Positions 24,116-32,440 of a stretch of DNA of 64,000 bases are shown piece after piece; positions within the stretch are counted from its first letter, which is position 1; each line of letters opens with the position of its first letter. The notes beneath the pieces are model-generated. The model saw only the letters and a list, made by a program, of their open reading frames with translations, was not told where the DNA came from and searched no databases. The stretch is from Streptomyces yatensis. GTDB lineage: Bacteria > Actinomycetota > Actinomycetes > Streptomycetales > Streptomycetaceae. Where the stretch lies: the NCBI RefSeq assembly GCF_018069625.1, contig NZ_CP072941.1, forward strand, positions 7,750,001 through 7,814,000. Direction: 5' to 3'. Made by a program: the position numbers and the translations under genes.

Positions 24116-25651
24116 GTGTCAGCACCAGTGTGGAGCGTCGACCCCCGAACCGGAAAGCAGCGGGAGCAGGTAGCGGTCGAAGCCACGGCGGAGGAGGTCG
24201 ACCGCGTGGTGCGCGCGGCCCACGCCGCCCGCGGCTCCCTGGCCGACCGTACGGTGCGCGCCGCCCTGCTGCGCACCGCCGCCGATCTCCTCGACGAGGC
24301 CCGTGACCAGCTGGTCGAGGCCGCCGACGCGGAGACCGCGCTCGGCCCCGCCCGGCTCACCGGCGAACTCGCCCGCACCACCTACCAGCTGCGGGCCTTT
24401 GCGACCATCGTGGACGAGGGCGCCTTCCTCGACGTCCGCATCGACCACGCCGACGCCACCCAGACCCCGCCCTGGCCCGATCTGCGCCGCTACAAGCTGC
24501 CGCTCGGCGTCGTCGCCGTCTACGCCGCCAGCAACTTCCCGCTCGCCTTCTCCGTGCCCGGCGGCGACACCGCGAGCGCCCTCGCCGCGGGCTGCCCGGT
24601 CGTCGTCAAGGCCCACCCCGACCACCCCGCCACCTCCGAGGTGGCCGCCTCCGCGCTGCGCCGCGCCGCCGAGCGGGTCGGGGTGCCCGCCGAGGTGATC
24701 GCGGTGGTGCACGGCTTCGACGCGGGTATCGAGCTGGTCAAGCATCCGCTGATCGCCGCCGCCGGCTTCACCGGATCGGTCCGCGGCGGCCGCGCCCTGC
24801 ATGACGCGGCGGCCTCCCGGCCGATGCCGATCCCCTTCCACGGCGAGCTGGGCAGCCTCAACCCGGTCGTGGTCACCGAGGCCGCGGCCGCCGAGCGCGG
24901 CGACCAGATCGGCGCGGGGCTTGCGGGCTCCATGACGCTGGGCGTGGGCCAGTTCTGCACCAAGCCCGGCTTTGTGCTGGCCCCGGCCGGACCGGCGGGC
25001 GACGGACTGGTGAAGTCCCTCACCGAGGCGGTCAGCAACACCGACGCGGGCGTCCTGCTCGACCACCGGATGCGGGACAACTTCGTCGCCGGGGTCAAGG
25101 AGCGCGCCGAACTGGCGGACGTGGAGGCCCCGGTCACCCCGGGCTCCGGCGGTGAGCACACGGTCAGCGCAGGCTTCCTGACCGTCCCGGCGCGGCGGCT
25201 CGCCGAGGGGGGCCCGCACGATGTGCTGCTGGAGGAGTGCTTCGGCCCGGTGACCGTCGTGGCGCGCTACGAGAGCGACGAGGAGATCAGCGCGGTGCTC
25301 GGCCGGCTCCCGGGCAACCTCACCGCCACCGTCCAGATCTCCGCCGCCGAGGGCGAGGGCACCGAGGGCCGCGCCGGTGCGCTGATCGCCGAGCTCACCC
25401 CGCTGGCCGGCCGGGTCCTGGTCAACGGCTGGCCGACCGGTGTCGCCGTCGCCCCGGCCCAGCACCACGGCGGCCCCTACCCGGCCACCACCTCCACCTC
25501 CACCTCGGTCGGCGGCACCGCCATCGAGCGCTGGCTGCGGCCGGTCGCCTACCAGGACACCCCGGCCGCCCTGCTGCCGCCGGAGCTGCGGGACGAGAAC
25601 CCGCTGGAGCTGCCCCGGCGGATCAACGGCATCCGGGAGCAGCGCGGCTGA
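24116..25651 (+). CDS. Alpha-ketoglutaric semialdehyde (2,5-dioxovalerate) dehydrogenase
   Basis: A 511-residue aldehyde dehydrogenase of the KGSADH type III group. The oxyanion-hole Asn is N140 (ASNFPLAFS), the general base Glu E244 (HGELGS) and the catalytic Cys C281 (GVGQFCTKPG). The SVPGGDTASALAAGCPV and PVAYQD-like C-terminus fit this subgroup, which oxidises 2,5-dioxovalerate to 2-oxoglutarate with NAD(P)+. GTG 24116 has GGAGGA at 24103-24108. It completes the route started by udh and kdgD and could equally serve the second dehydratase pair if that pair also gives the semialdehyde. It diverges from an IclR regulator. Confidence 0.85.
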   Translation: MSAPVWSVDPRTGKQREQVAVEATAEEVDRVVRAAHAARGSLADRTVRAALLRTAADLLDEARDQLVEAADAETALGPARLTGELARTTYQLRAFATIVDEGAFLDVRIDHADATQTPPWPDLRRYKLPLGVVAVYAASNFPLAFSVPGGDTASALAAGCPVVVKAHPDHPATSEVAASALRRAAERVGVPAEVIAVVHGFDAGIELVKHPLIAAAGFTGSVRGGRALHDAAASRPMPIPFHGELGSLNPVVVTEAAAAERGDQIGAGLAGSMTLGVGQFCTKPGFVLAPAGPAGDGLVKSLTEAVSNTDAGVLLDHRMRDNFVAGVKERAELADVEAPVTPGSGGEHTVSAGFLTVPARRLAEGGPHDVLLEECFGPVTVVARYESDEEISAVLGRLPGNLTATVQISAAEGEGTEGRAGALIAELTPLAGRVLVNGWPTGVAVAPAQHHGGPYPATTSTSTSVGGTAIERWLRPVAYQDTPAALLPPELRDENPLELPRRINGIREQRG

Positions 25652-25952
25652 AGCCCCGGAAGCCCTCCGGGGGCCCCGGAAGGCCCTCCGGGAGCAGCAC
25701 CGCTGAAGCCCGGACCGACGGCGCGGCCGCCGGACCCGCGGACCTGACCCGCGGTTCCGGCGGCCGTGTCGGCATGCCCGCGGCGCCTGCGGCCCCCCGG
25801 GGGGCTTCTTTCGGCCGATCCGCCGGCGCGGTCACCCGGGCGCCGCGCCAGGGATGGGAATCGCCGCAGGTCAGCGGGGATCCATAAGGTTCACTTGAAG
25901 GCATCCGACAGGGAAACGCGATGGACGCCGGGGTGAGCCGGTTCCATAGTGG
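25652..25952. other. Intergenic stretch with GC-rich hairpins and a partial duplication
   Basis: No convincing gene. CCGGGAGCAGC near 25634 and again near 25688 begin a partial duplication of the dehydrogenase 3' end, with CTGAAGCCC repeated after it. GCCCCCCGGGGGGC followed by TTCTTTC near 25792-25812 is a likely terminator. The last 80 bases are less GC-rich and should hold the aminotransferase promoter. Confidence 0.4.
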
Positions 25953-27005
25953 ATGGACATGGAGAGCCTGGCGGGCGCCGAATTCGCGCCACACACGACG
26001 TATCTCACCACCGCGTCCAGCGGTCTGATCCCCGCACGCTCCGTGGCCGCCGTGAAGGCGGTCCTCGACGGTTCGGCCGCCGGACGGCCCATCGTCGACG
26101 TGGCCTTCGAGGCGGTCGAGGAGAGCCGGGCCGTCTACGCCCGGCTCGTCGGCGTACCGGCGCGGCGGGTCGCGGCCGGCAGCTCGGTCGCCGTCTACGC
26201 GGGGATGATCGCCACCTCGCTGCCGCCCGGAGCCGAAGTCATCGTCGCCGACGGCGACTTCAGCTCTCTGGTCAACCCCTTCGCCGTCCGCGGCGACCTC
26301 AAGCTGCGCATCGTGCCGCTGGAGGAGATCGCGGAGGCGGTACGGCCGGGTACGGCGCTGGTGGCCGTGAGCGCCGTCCAGTCCGCGGACGGGCGGATCG
26401 CCGATCTCGCCGCCATCGGTGAGGCGGCCCGGACCCACGGGGCCCGCACTCTGGTGGACACCAGCCAGGCGGCCGGCTGGTTCCCGGTCAACGCCGACGA
26501 GGCCGACTACACCGTCTGCGTGGCCTACAAGTGGCTCATGTGCCCGCGCGGGGCCGCCTTCCTGACCGTCCCCGAGGACCTCGGGGAGCTCGCCCCCGTC
26601 TTCGCGGGCTGGGTCGCGGGCGAGAAGCCCTGGGACAGCTGCTACGGACCGGTGGCCGAACTCGCCCACTCCGCCCGCCGCTTCGACGAGAGCCCGAGCG
26701 TGTACTCCTACGTCGCGGCCCGGCACTCCCTCGCCCTGATCGAGGAGCTGGGCACCGAGGCCATCGCCGCCCACGACCGCGCGCTCGCCGACCGCTTCCG
26801 GGCCGGGGTCACCGGGCTCGGCCACCAGCCCGTCGCCGCCCCGGGCTCGGCCATCGTCTCCGTACCGGGGCTGGGGGACGCCGCGTCCCGGCTGGCGGAG
26901 GCGGACGTCCATGTCTCGGCGCGGGCCGGCAACCTCCGGGCCTCCTTCCACCTGTACAACACGGCGGCCGATGTGGACCGGCTGCTGGAGGAGCTGTCCC
27001 GCTGA
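25953..27005 (+). CDS. Class V (NifS/Csd-like) PLP aminotransferase
   Basis: A 350-residue fold-type I PLP enzyme. It begins with YLTTASSGLIP, and the cofactor-binding block has VDTSQAAGWFPV and the Schiff-base Lys in VAYKWLMCPRG. The short length and absence of an active-site Cys loop typical of cysteine desulfurases favour an aminotransferase or lyase such as the EgtE/isopenicillin epimerase-like group. A second ATG two codons on is an equally possible start. It stands alone, ending at a long hairpin shared with the convergent ectoine operon. Substrate unknown. Confidence 0.75.
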   Translation: MDMESLAGAEFAPHTTYLTTASSGLIPARSVAAVKAVLDGSAAGRPIVDVAFEAVEESRAVYARLVGVPARRVAAGSSVAVYAGMIATSLPPGAEVIVADGDFSSLVNPFAVRGDLKLRIVPLEEIAEAVRPGTALVAVSAVQSADGRIADLAAIGEAARTHGARTLVDTSQAAGWFPVNADEADYTVCVAYKWLMCPRGAAFLTVPEDLGELAPVFAGWVAGEKPWDSCYGPVAELAHSARRFDESPSVYSYVAARHSLALIEELGTEAIAAHDRALADRFRAGVTGLGHQPVAAPGSAIVSVPGLGDAASRLAEADVHVSARAGNLRASFHLYNTAADVDRLLEELSR

Positions 27006-27030
27006 GACCGGGGGACTGGCGGCGACAAAA

Positions 27031-27068
27031 ATCTGAGGGAAGCCGGGGCACCCCGGCTTCCCTCAGAT
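27031..27068 (-). terminator. Perfect long-stem terminator of the ectoine operon
   Basis: An 18-base arm at 27031-27048 pairs perfectly with 27051-27068 around CA. On the minus strand the stem is followed by TTTTTG, giving a textbook intrinsic terminator after ectD. On the plus strand it also blocks read-through from the aminotransferase gene. Confidence 0.9.
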
Positions 27069-27098
27069 CACGGACGTCAGCTCAGCGCACGGCGGTGA

Positions 27099-27986
27099 TC
27101 ACCGTACGGGCGTGAAGTCCCTGGCGCCGATGAATTCCGGTCGGCGGACCGGTGCCGCGAACGGCTCCACCGCGGTGTTCTCCACGCTGTTGAACACGAT
27201 GAAGACGTTGCTGCGCGAGTAGGGCGTGATGTTGTCGCCCGAGCCGTGCATGCAGTTGCAGTCGAACCACGTCGCCGAACCGGCCTTGCCGGTGAACAGC
27301 TTGATGCCGTGCTTGTCGGCGAAACCGGTGAGCGCCTCGTCGGACGGGGTGCCCGCGTCCTGCATCTGCAGCGACTTCTTGTAGTTGTCCTTCGGTGTCT
27401 CGCCCGAGCAGCCGAGGAACGTACGGTGCGACCCCGGCATGATCATGAGGCCGCCGTTGGTGTCGTAGTTCTCGGTCAGCGCGATCGAGACCGACACGGT
27501 CCGCATGTTCGGCAGTCCGTCCTCGGCGTGCCAGGTCTCGAAGTCCGAGTGCCAGTAGAAGCCCGAGGCGCCGAAACCCGGTTTGACGTTGATCCGGCTC
27601 TGGTGGACGTAGACGTCCGAGCCGAGGATCTGACGTGCGCGGCCCACCACACGCGGGTCGCGCACCAGGTTCGCGAAGACCTCGCTGATCCGGTGCACCT
27701 CGAACACCGACCGTACGTCCTGTGACTTCGGCTCGATGATTGAGCGTTCGTCGGCGCGCACGTCCGGGTCGGCGACCAGCCGGTCCAGCTCGGCGCGGTA
27801 GACCGCGACCTCGTCCGGAGTGATCAGCTCGTCAATTGCCAGGAAGCCGTCGCGATCGAAATCGCTCAGCTCGGACGGTTGCAGCGGCCCGGGGGCGCCG
27901 GGCTCGGACCACACCACGGGGTCCACGCGCGGCGTGGCGACCTCCATGGCCCCACGGGTCGGGTACAGGTCAGTGACCGCGGTCAT
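27099..27986 (-). CDS. ectD: Ectoine hydroxylase
   Basis: A 295-residue Fe(II)/2-oxoglutarate dioxygenase that converts ectoine to 5-hydroxyectoine. The EctD signature FYWHSDFETWHAEDG supplies the H-x-D iron ligands, and the distal His is in CMHGSGDN. HQSRINVKPGFGASG is also family-typical. It is the last gene of ectABCD, four bases after ectC, and ends at the 18-bp-arm terminator. Length matches known EctD proteins. Confidence 0.96.
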   Translation of the reverse strand: MTAVTDLYPTRGAMEVATPRVDPVVWSEPGAPGPLQPSELSDFDRDGFLAIDELITPDEVAVYRAELDRLVADPDVRADERSIIEPKSQDVRSVFEVHRISEVFANLVRDPRVVGRARQILGSDVYVHQSRINVKPGFGASGFYWHSDFETWHAEDGLPNMRTVSVSIALTENYDTNGGLMIMPGSHRTFLGCSGETPKDNYKKSLQMQDAGTPSDEALTGFADKHGIKLFTGKAGSATWFDCNCMHGSGDNITPYSRSNVFIVFNSVENTAVEPFAAPVRRPEFIGARDFTPVR

Positions 27987-27990
27987 CGGA

Positions 27991-28395
27991 TCATGCCTCC
28001 TCGGTCTCGGTGATCAGCGGGTATACGCCGTTCTCATCATGGTCCTCCCGTCCCGTGATCGGCGGGTTGAAGACACAGACGCACCGGAAATCCGTTTTGG
28101 GGCGCATCGTGTGCTTCTCATGCCCGTTCAGCAGGTACATGGTGCCGGGCGTAATCCAGTGCTTCTCACCGGTCTCGTCGTTGGTGAGCTCGGCCTCACC
28201 CTCGACGCACAGCACCGCCTCGATGTGGTTGGCGTACCACATCGAGGTCTCGGTGCCCGCGTAGAGGATGGTCTCGTGCAGCGAGAAGCCGACGCCTTCA
28301 CGGGCGAGCACAATGCGCTTGCTCTCCCAGGTGCCGGTCTTGGCCTTCACATGCCTCTCGGTGTCCTCGATGTCCTTGAAGGATCGGACGATCAC
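27991..28395 (-). CDS. ectC: L-ectoine synthase
   Basis: A 134-residue cupin that cyclises N-gamma-acetyl-diaminobutyrate to ectoine. Typical blocks are [20 protein letters not shown] in two halves, [19 protein letters not shown] and [13 protein letters not shown]. The start is GTG 28395 (V-I-V-R-S-F), equivalent to the ATG start of most EctC proteins; an upstream in-frame extension would overlap ectB and has no family counterpart. Spacing to ectB is 40 bases. Confidence 0.95.
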   Translation of the reverse strand: MIVRSFKDIEDTERHVKAKTGTWESKRIVLAREGVGFSLHETILYAGTETSMWYANHIEAVLCVEGEAELTNDETGEKHWITPGTMYLLNGHEKHTMRPKTDFRCVCVFNPPITGREDHDENGVYPLITETEEA

Positions 28396-28435
28396 GGTGA
28401 GTTCTTGCCTTTCTCTTCTCTGCGGTACGGGAGGG

Positions 28436-29698
28436 TTATGCGGTCTCGCGGACCGCGCGGGCGAGGGTCCGCAGCCCCTCGTCCAGGTCATCGGGGGAGA
28501 TGGTCAGCGCGGGCAGCAGCTTGACGACCTCGCTCTCCGGGCCGGAGGTCTCGACCAGCAGGCCGAGTTCGAAGGCGCGCTTGCAGACGGCCGAGGCGCG
28601 CGGCTTGTCCTCGAACTCCAGGCCCCACACCAGACCACGGCCGCGGAAGTGGGTGCCGGACTGCTCCTCGCAGATGGCGCGCAGGGCCTGCTCGACCTGC
28701 TCGCCGCGGGCCAGGGTCTGCTTCTCCATCTGGCTGTCGGCCCAGTAGGTGTCCAGGGTCGCGGCGGCGGTGACGAAGGCGGGGTTGTTGCCCCGGAAGG
28801 TGCCGTTGTGCTCGCCGGGCTCCCAGATGTCCAGCTCGGGCTTGAAGAGCGCGAGCGACATCGGCATGCCGTAGCCGCTGATGGACTTCGAGACGGTCAC
28901 GATGTCCGGGGTGATGCCCGACTCCTCGAAGGAGAAGAAGGCGCCGGTGCGGCCGCAGCCCATCTGGATGTCGTCGACGATCAGCAGCATGTCCTGGCGC
29001 TCGCACAGCTCGGCCAGGGCGCGCAGCCACTCGGGCCGGGCCACATTGATACCGCCCTCGCCCTGCACGGTCTCGACGATCACGGCGGCGGGCTTGTTCA
29101 GGCCGGAACCCTGGTCCTCCAGCAGCCGCTCGAACCACAGGAAGTCCTCGACCGTGCCGTCGAAGTAGTTGTCGAACGGCATCGGGGTGCCGTGGACCAG
29201 CGGGATGCCCGCGCCGGCGCGCTTGAAGGCGTTGCCGGTCACGGCCAGCGAGCCCAGCGACATGCCGTGGAAGGCATTGGTGAAGGAGACGATGGACTCG
29301 CGGCCCTTGACCTTACGGGCCAGCTTCAGCGCGGCCTCGACGGCGTTGGTGCCGGTCGGGCCCGGGAACATGACCTTGTAGGGCAGATCGCGCGGGCGCA
29401 GGATGTTGTTCTGGAACGACTCGAGGAACGCGCGCTTGGCCGTGGTGGACATGTCCAGGCCGTGGGTGACGCCGTCACGCTCGATGTAGTCGATCAGCGC
29501 CCGTTTCAGTACCGGGTTGTTGTGGCCGTAGTTGAGCGACCCGGCTCCGGCGAAGAAGTCGAGGTAGGTGTGGCCGTCCTCGTCGAACATGTGGCTGCCC
29601 TGCGCACGGTCGAAGACGGCGGGCCAGCCACGGCAGTAGCTGCGCACCTCCGACTCCAGGGCCTCGAAGACGCTCAGGGCGGGCGGGGTGATGGTCAC
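28436..29698 (-). CDS. ectB: L-2,4-diaminobutyrate transaminase
   Basis: A 420-residue class III PLP transaminase forming L-2,4-diaminobutyrate from aspartate semialdehyde and glutamate. It shows [16 protein letters not shown] for phosphate binding, [12 protein letters not shown] and the PLP Lys in [10 protein letters not shown]. Position between ectA and ectC and length are standard for EctB. Confidence 0.96.
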   Translation of the reverse strand: MTITPPALSVFEALESEVRSYCRGWPAVFDRAQGSHMFDEDGHTYLDFFAGAGSLNYGHNNPVLKRALIDYIERDGVTHGLDMSTTAKRAFLESFQNNILRPRDLPYKVMFPGPTGTNAVEAALKLARKVKGRESIVSFTNAFHGMSLGSLAVTGNAFKRAGAGIPLVHGTPMPFDNYFDGTVEDFLWFERLLEDQGSGLNKPAAVIVETVQGEGGINVARPEWLRALAELCERQDMLLIVDDIQMGCGRTGAFFSFEESGITPDIVTVSKSISGYGMPMSLALFKPELDIWEPGEHNGTFRGNNPAFVTAAATLDTYWADSQMEKQTLARGEQVEQALRAICEEQSGTHFRGRGLVWGLEFEDKPRASAVCKRAFELGLLVETSGPESEVVKLLPALTISPDDLDEGLRTLARAVRETA

Positions 29699-29790
29699 AG
29701 CGTTCTCCTGGGAGAGGGGTGTGAGGGGGGTGAGGAGGGCGGATCGGGGTGATCCGGTTGTGCTCGGGGTCGGGGTGTGATCAGGGGAGA

Positions 29791-30351
29791 TCAGGTCCGG
29801 TCCGCGCGCGGTCCGAGCGGACCGAGCGGACCGATGCGGTAGAGCACCTCGGGCTCGTGTCCACCGTCGGGGAAGAGACCGCCGTGGAAGAGCACCTCAC
29901 GCTCGAGCGGCGCTTCATGCCGTTCGGCGAACGAGGTGAACAGCCGGTTCGAGGCGGTGTTGTCAGGGGTGATCGTCGTCTCGATGCCGCGGACGCCCGC
30001 CGTGGCGACCCGCGCGACCAGCCCGTCCAGCAGGGTGGCGGCCAGCTTGCGGCCACGCCAGGCGTGGTCGACGGCGACCTGCCAGACGACGAGGGTCTCG
30101 GGGCGCTCGGGCCGGACGTAACCGGTGATGAAGCCGACCGGTCCGCCGTCGGCGTCGCGCGCCACTACGGATGTGGCGGCGAAGTCGCGGCACCACAGGA
30201 GGTAGCTGTAGGAGGAGTTGAGGTCCAGGGTTTTGGAGTCGCGGGCGATTCGCCAGATCGCGGCTCCATCCTCGACGCGCGGTGTGTCGAGGGTGAGGCC
30301 CTCCGGCAAATCCAATTCGCTACGGACTAGGTCTGCTTGTGCGGCGGTCAT
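29791..30351 (-). CDS. ectA: L-2,4-diaminobutyrate acetyltransferase
   Basis: A 186-residue GNAT-family enzyme that acetylates the gamma-amino group of diaminobutyrate. SYSYLLWCRDFAATSVVA and WQVAVDHAWRGRKLAATLL (acetyl-CoA loop) are characteristic. It is the first gene of the operon. No ribosome site is seen before ATG 30351; instead TAAATT (minus strand, 30365-30360) lies about 9 bases upstream, suggesting a leaderless or near-leaderless message. The C-terminus carries an LGPLGPR repeat. Confidence 0.95.
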   Translation of the reverse strand: MTAAQADLVRSELDLPEGLTLDTPRVEDGAAIWRIARDSKTLDLNSSYSYLLWCRDFAATSVVARDADGGPVGFITGYVRPERPETLVVWQVAVDHAWRGRKLAATLLDGLVARVATAGVRGIETTITPDNTASNRLFTSFAERHEAPLEREVLFHGGLFPDGGHEPEVLYRIGPLGPLGPRADRT

Positions 30352-30670
30352 GCAAATTCAATTTACCCAGCAGAATCAGAAAATGCATCGCGGTGGGGGG
30401 TTACGTGGAGGGGGGTCGGTGTGTTATCACGCGGGAGCGCGCGTGCGCGCGGCCGTTGGCCGAATGACGGTAATTTGTAGGGGAGTTACTCGGGCAAAGC
30501 GGATCGCGTGTGGGGTCTGTCACATATGTGTAACCGGCCGATGACCGTCTTGAATTACGGGATCAGGAACCCGTGAAAAATTTTTTGTTTAGGAATCACA
30601 ATGGCGGGCAGACGAATGTGGAAGCAGTAGCGGAAAAACGCGGAGAATTTCTGGCCACGCTGCCATGAAT
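30352..30670 (-). promoter_or_regulatory. Ectoine operon promoter region
   Basis: A 319-base gap without a gene. Near ectA it holds a TAAATT box (30360-30365, read on minus). Further up, GC-rich alternating GCGCGCGTGCGCGCGG (about 30437-30452) can form a hairpin or Z-prone tract. At 30556-30592, ACGGG and CCCGT arms followed by AAAAATTTTTTG resemble a terminator for the minus-strand gene ending at 30671. Confidence 0.5.
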
Positions 30671-31486
30671 TCAATCCCCCACGGTGAACCGGGGGAAGTC
30701 GCCCCGCACCGCGAAGGCCCCGGAGGGGCCGTTGCCCGAGGCCGAGTACGCGTCCCGGCCGGTGTCCCGGTCCCCCTCGGCGTGGTTGTACTGCCCCGCG
30801 AAGACATACCGGCCCGCGGACACGGTCGCGCCCTTCCGGAGCGTCCAGCGGTAGACCAGCGCACCGTCCTCGACGCGGGTGGCGGTGGTCACATCGCCGG
30901 CCGGCAGCGAGCTCCAGAACCCGGTGGACAGCACATCCCCGGTGTCCGCGACCCGCAGCTCCACTGTCAGTGAGGTCAGCGGTCTACCGATGGTGAGCGT
31001 GATGTCACTCTGCGCCCAGTACGGATTGGAATGGGCGTTGATCGCGCCCTTGGACCGAACGGTCGGCTCGGCGAGATGGTTTGGACCGGCCGCGGTGGGA
31101 TAGGCGCTCGGCGTGTGCCGTTCAGCATCGCTCTGCGATCCGGCGCCCGGCTCCTCCCCGGGCCGCCTGTCCACGCCCGCACCCGCCGGAGGCGCGGCAG
31201 GCTCGCTCGAGATGCGCACCGTCTGCGGCCGCTCGGCACCGTCCGTGGCCACCACCGCGATCCCCGTCGCCACGGCCGCCGCGGCCAGCCCGGCGACCGG
31301 GCCCACCAGCCGGGGCGCCCAGCTCCGGCGCGGGCTCGTCCGCGCCCCCCGGCTCCGGCCGTCGGCCGCCATGCCCGCCGTGACCCGGGCCAGCATCCGG
31401 ATCCGGTCCGGCTCATGGGAGGCGGCGGCCGTACGCAGCTCGGCGACGACATCGCGGCCCTCGGGGCGCTCGCGATGCTCGATCAT
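30671..31486 (-). CDS. Single-pass membrane protein, putative anti-sigma factor
   Basis: A 271-residue protein with an acidic and Arg-rich N-terminal cytoplasmic part (about 55 residues), one hydrophobic helix (PVAGLAAAAVATGIAVVAT) and a C-terminal extracytoplasmic domain containing WAQSDITLTIGRPLTSLTVELR. Its ATG overlaps the stop of the ECF sigma factor (ATGA), the classical arrangement for a sigma/anti-sigma pair. A zinc-binding HxxxCxxC motif is absent, so it is not a standard ZAS anti-sigma. The role is inferred from position and topology. Confidence 0.6.
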   Translation of the reverse strand: MIEHRERPEGRDVVAELRTAAASHEPDRIRMLARVTAGMAADGRSRGARTSPRRSWAPRLVGPVAGLAAAAVATGIAVVATDGAERPQTVRISSEPAAPPAGAGVDRRPGEEPGAGSQSDAERHTPSAYPTAAGPNHLAEPTVRSKGAINAHSNPYWAQSDITLTIGRPLTSLTVELRVADTGDVLSTGFWSSLPAGDVTTATRVEDGALVYRWTLRKGATVSAGRYVFAGQYNHAEGDRDTGRDAYSASGNGPSGAFAVRGDFPRFTVGD

Positions 31487-32304
31487 CAACTGCCCCCTCC
31501 TGCGTGCCCGGCGTGGCCCATGTGACCCGAGTGGCGAGTGGGCCCAGTGTTGCCTGTGTTGCCTGTGTGGCTTGTGTGGCCCGTGTTCCCGGAGCGGAGC
31601 GTTCGTACCGTCTGCTCGGCCTCCGTCGCCCCGGGCAGCTCGCCCTCGCCGTCCGGAGGGCCGAGCAGCCGCTCCAGCTCGGCGATTCCGCGGGAGGTCT
31701 GGCTCTTGACCGTGCCCACCGAAATGCCCAGCGTGCGGGCCGTCTCCCGCTCGGAGAGGTCGAAGGCGTGCCGCAGCACCACACATGCGCGCTTGCGGAA
31801 CGGCAGCCGGACCAGCGCGGCCTGCACATCCACCACGGCGGAGACGTCCGGGTCGTCCACATGGTCGGAGCGCTGCGAGGAGAAGAGCGCCACCCGCCGC
31901 CGCTCGCGCACCAGACTGCGGATCCGGGAGCGGGCCAGGTTGGCGACCACGCCCCGGGCGTACGCGGCCGGATGGTCGGCGGCCCGTACCCGGTCCCACT
32001 GGTGCCAGACCGCCACCAGCGCGTCGGCCGCCAGGTCGTCCGCACCGTCGGAGCTGCCGAGCAACAGATGGGCGAGACGGGCCAGTTCGGCGTGGTGCCG
32101 CTCGAAGAAGTCCCGGAATTCGGCCTGTGGGTCGGTGAGGTGCTCCGGGTCGGGCCGTGGGCCGGTATGCGCGTCGTCATCGGCCTTTGCGTCGGCATCG
32201 GCCTGTGCGTCGGCATCGGCGTGCGCGTCGGCCGATAAGCCATCGGGGTCCTCCGGTGCGCGGGGCGCTCGCGCGGCGGCCGCGTCATCGGCGGGAGCGT
32301 TCAC
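31486..32304 (-). CDS. ECF sigma factor, SigE family
   Basis: A 272-residue sigma-70-like factor. Region 2 is recognisable as HHAELARLAHLLLGSSDGAD and region 4 as LPFRKRACVVLRHAFDLSER with the helix-turn-helix ARTLGISVGTVKSQTSRG. Both ends are unusual. The first 50 residues are an Ala-Asp repeat (ADADAQADADAKADDDA), and the last 35 are a Gly-His-Thr-Asn repeat (HTGNTGNTG, HMGHAGHAGG). GTG 32304 has GAGGAGG upstream. The frame open farther upstream runs antisense through the amidohydrolase and is not coding. It is coupled to the putative anti-sigma gene. Confidence 0.82.
   Translation of the reverse strand: MNAPADDAAAARAPRAPEDPDGLSADAHADADAQADADAKADDDAHTGPRPDPEHLTDPQAEFRDFFERHHAELARLAHLLLGSSDGADDLAADALVAVWHQWDRVRAADHPAAYARGVVANLARSRIRSLVRERRRVALFSSQRSDHVDDPDVSAVVDVQAALVRLPFRKRACVVLRHAFDLSERETARTLGISVGTVKSQTSRGIAELERLLGPPDGEGELPGATEAEQTVRTLRSGNTGHTSHTGNTGNTGPTRHSGHMGHAGHAGGGS
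31511..31590. repeat. Degenerate 9-base repeats encoding the sigma-factor tail
   Basis: TGTTGCCTG/TGTGGCTTG/TGTGGCCCG-type units run through the 3' end of the sigma gene, encoding (on minus) Gly-His-Thr and Gly-Asn-Thr triplets. Such tracts are prone to length change. Confidence 0.6.
32170..32234. repeat. GCGTCGGCATCGGCCT repeats encoding the sigma-factor N-terminus
   Basis: Several imperfect copies of GCGTCGGCATCGG encode the Ala-Asp repeat on the minus strand. The tract lies in frame, so copy changes by six bases would keep the protein intact. Confidence 0.6.
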
Positions 32305-32440
32305 GAGGGCCTCCTCACTGCCGCTCCTCCGGTGGGTTGCGTGAGCGTAGCAGCGCTGCGCATGTTGTTCGAGTGGCGCCGTTCCAGCTCCTGGGAATTG
32401 GCCGGTCAACGCCCTGCCCCGGTCTCGTACAGTGCGTTGC

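Noticed and set aside
31511..32234. CRISPR-like repeats
   Set aside because: The repeats are short, in frame within a sigma-factor gene and lack unique spacers; no cas genes exist in the window.
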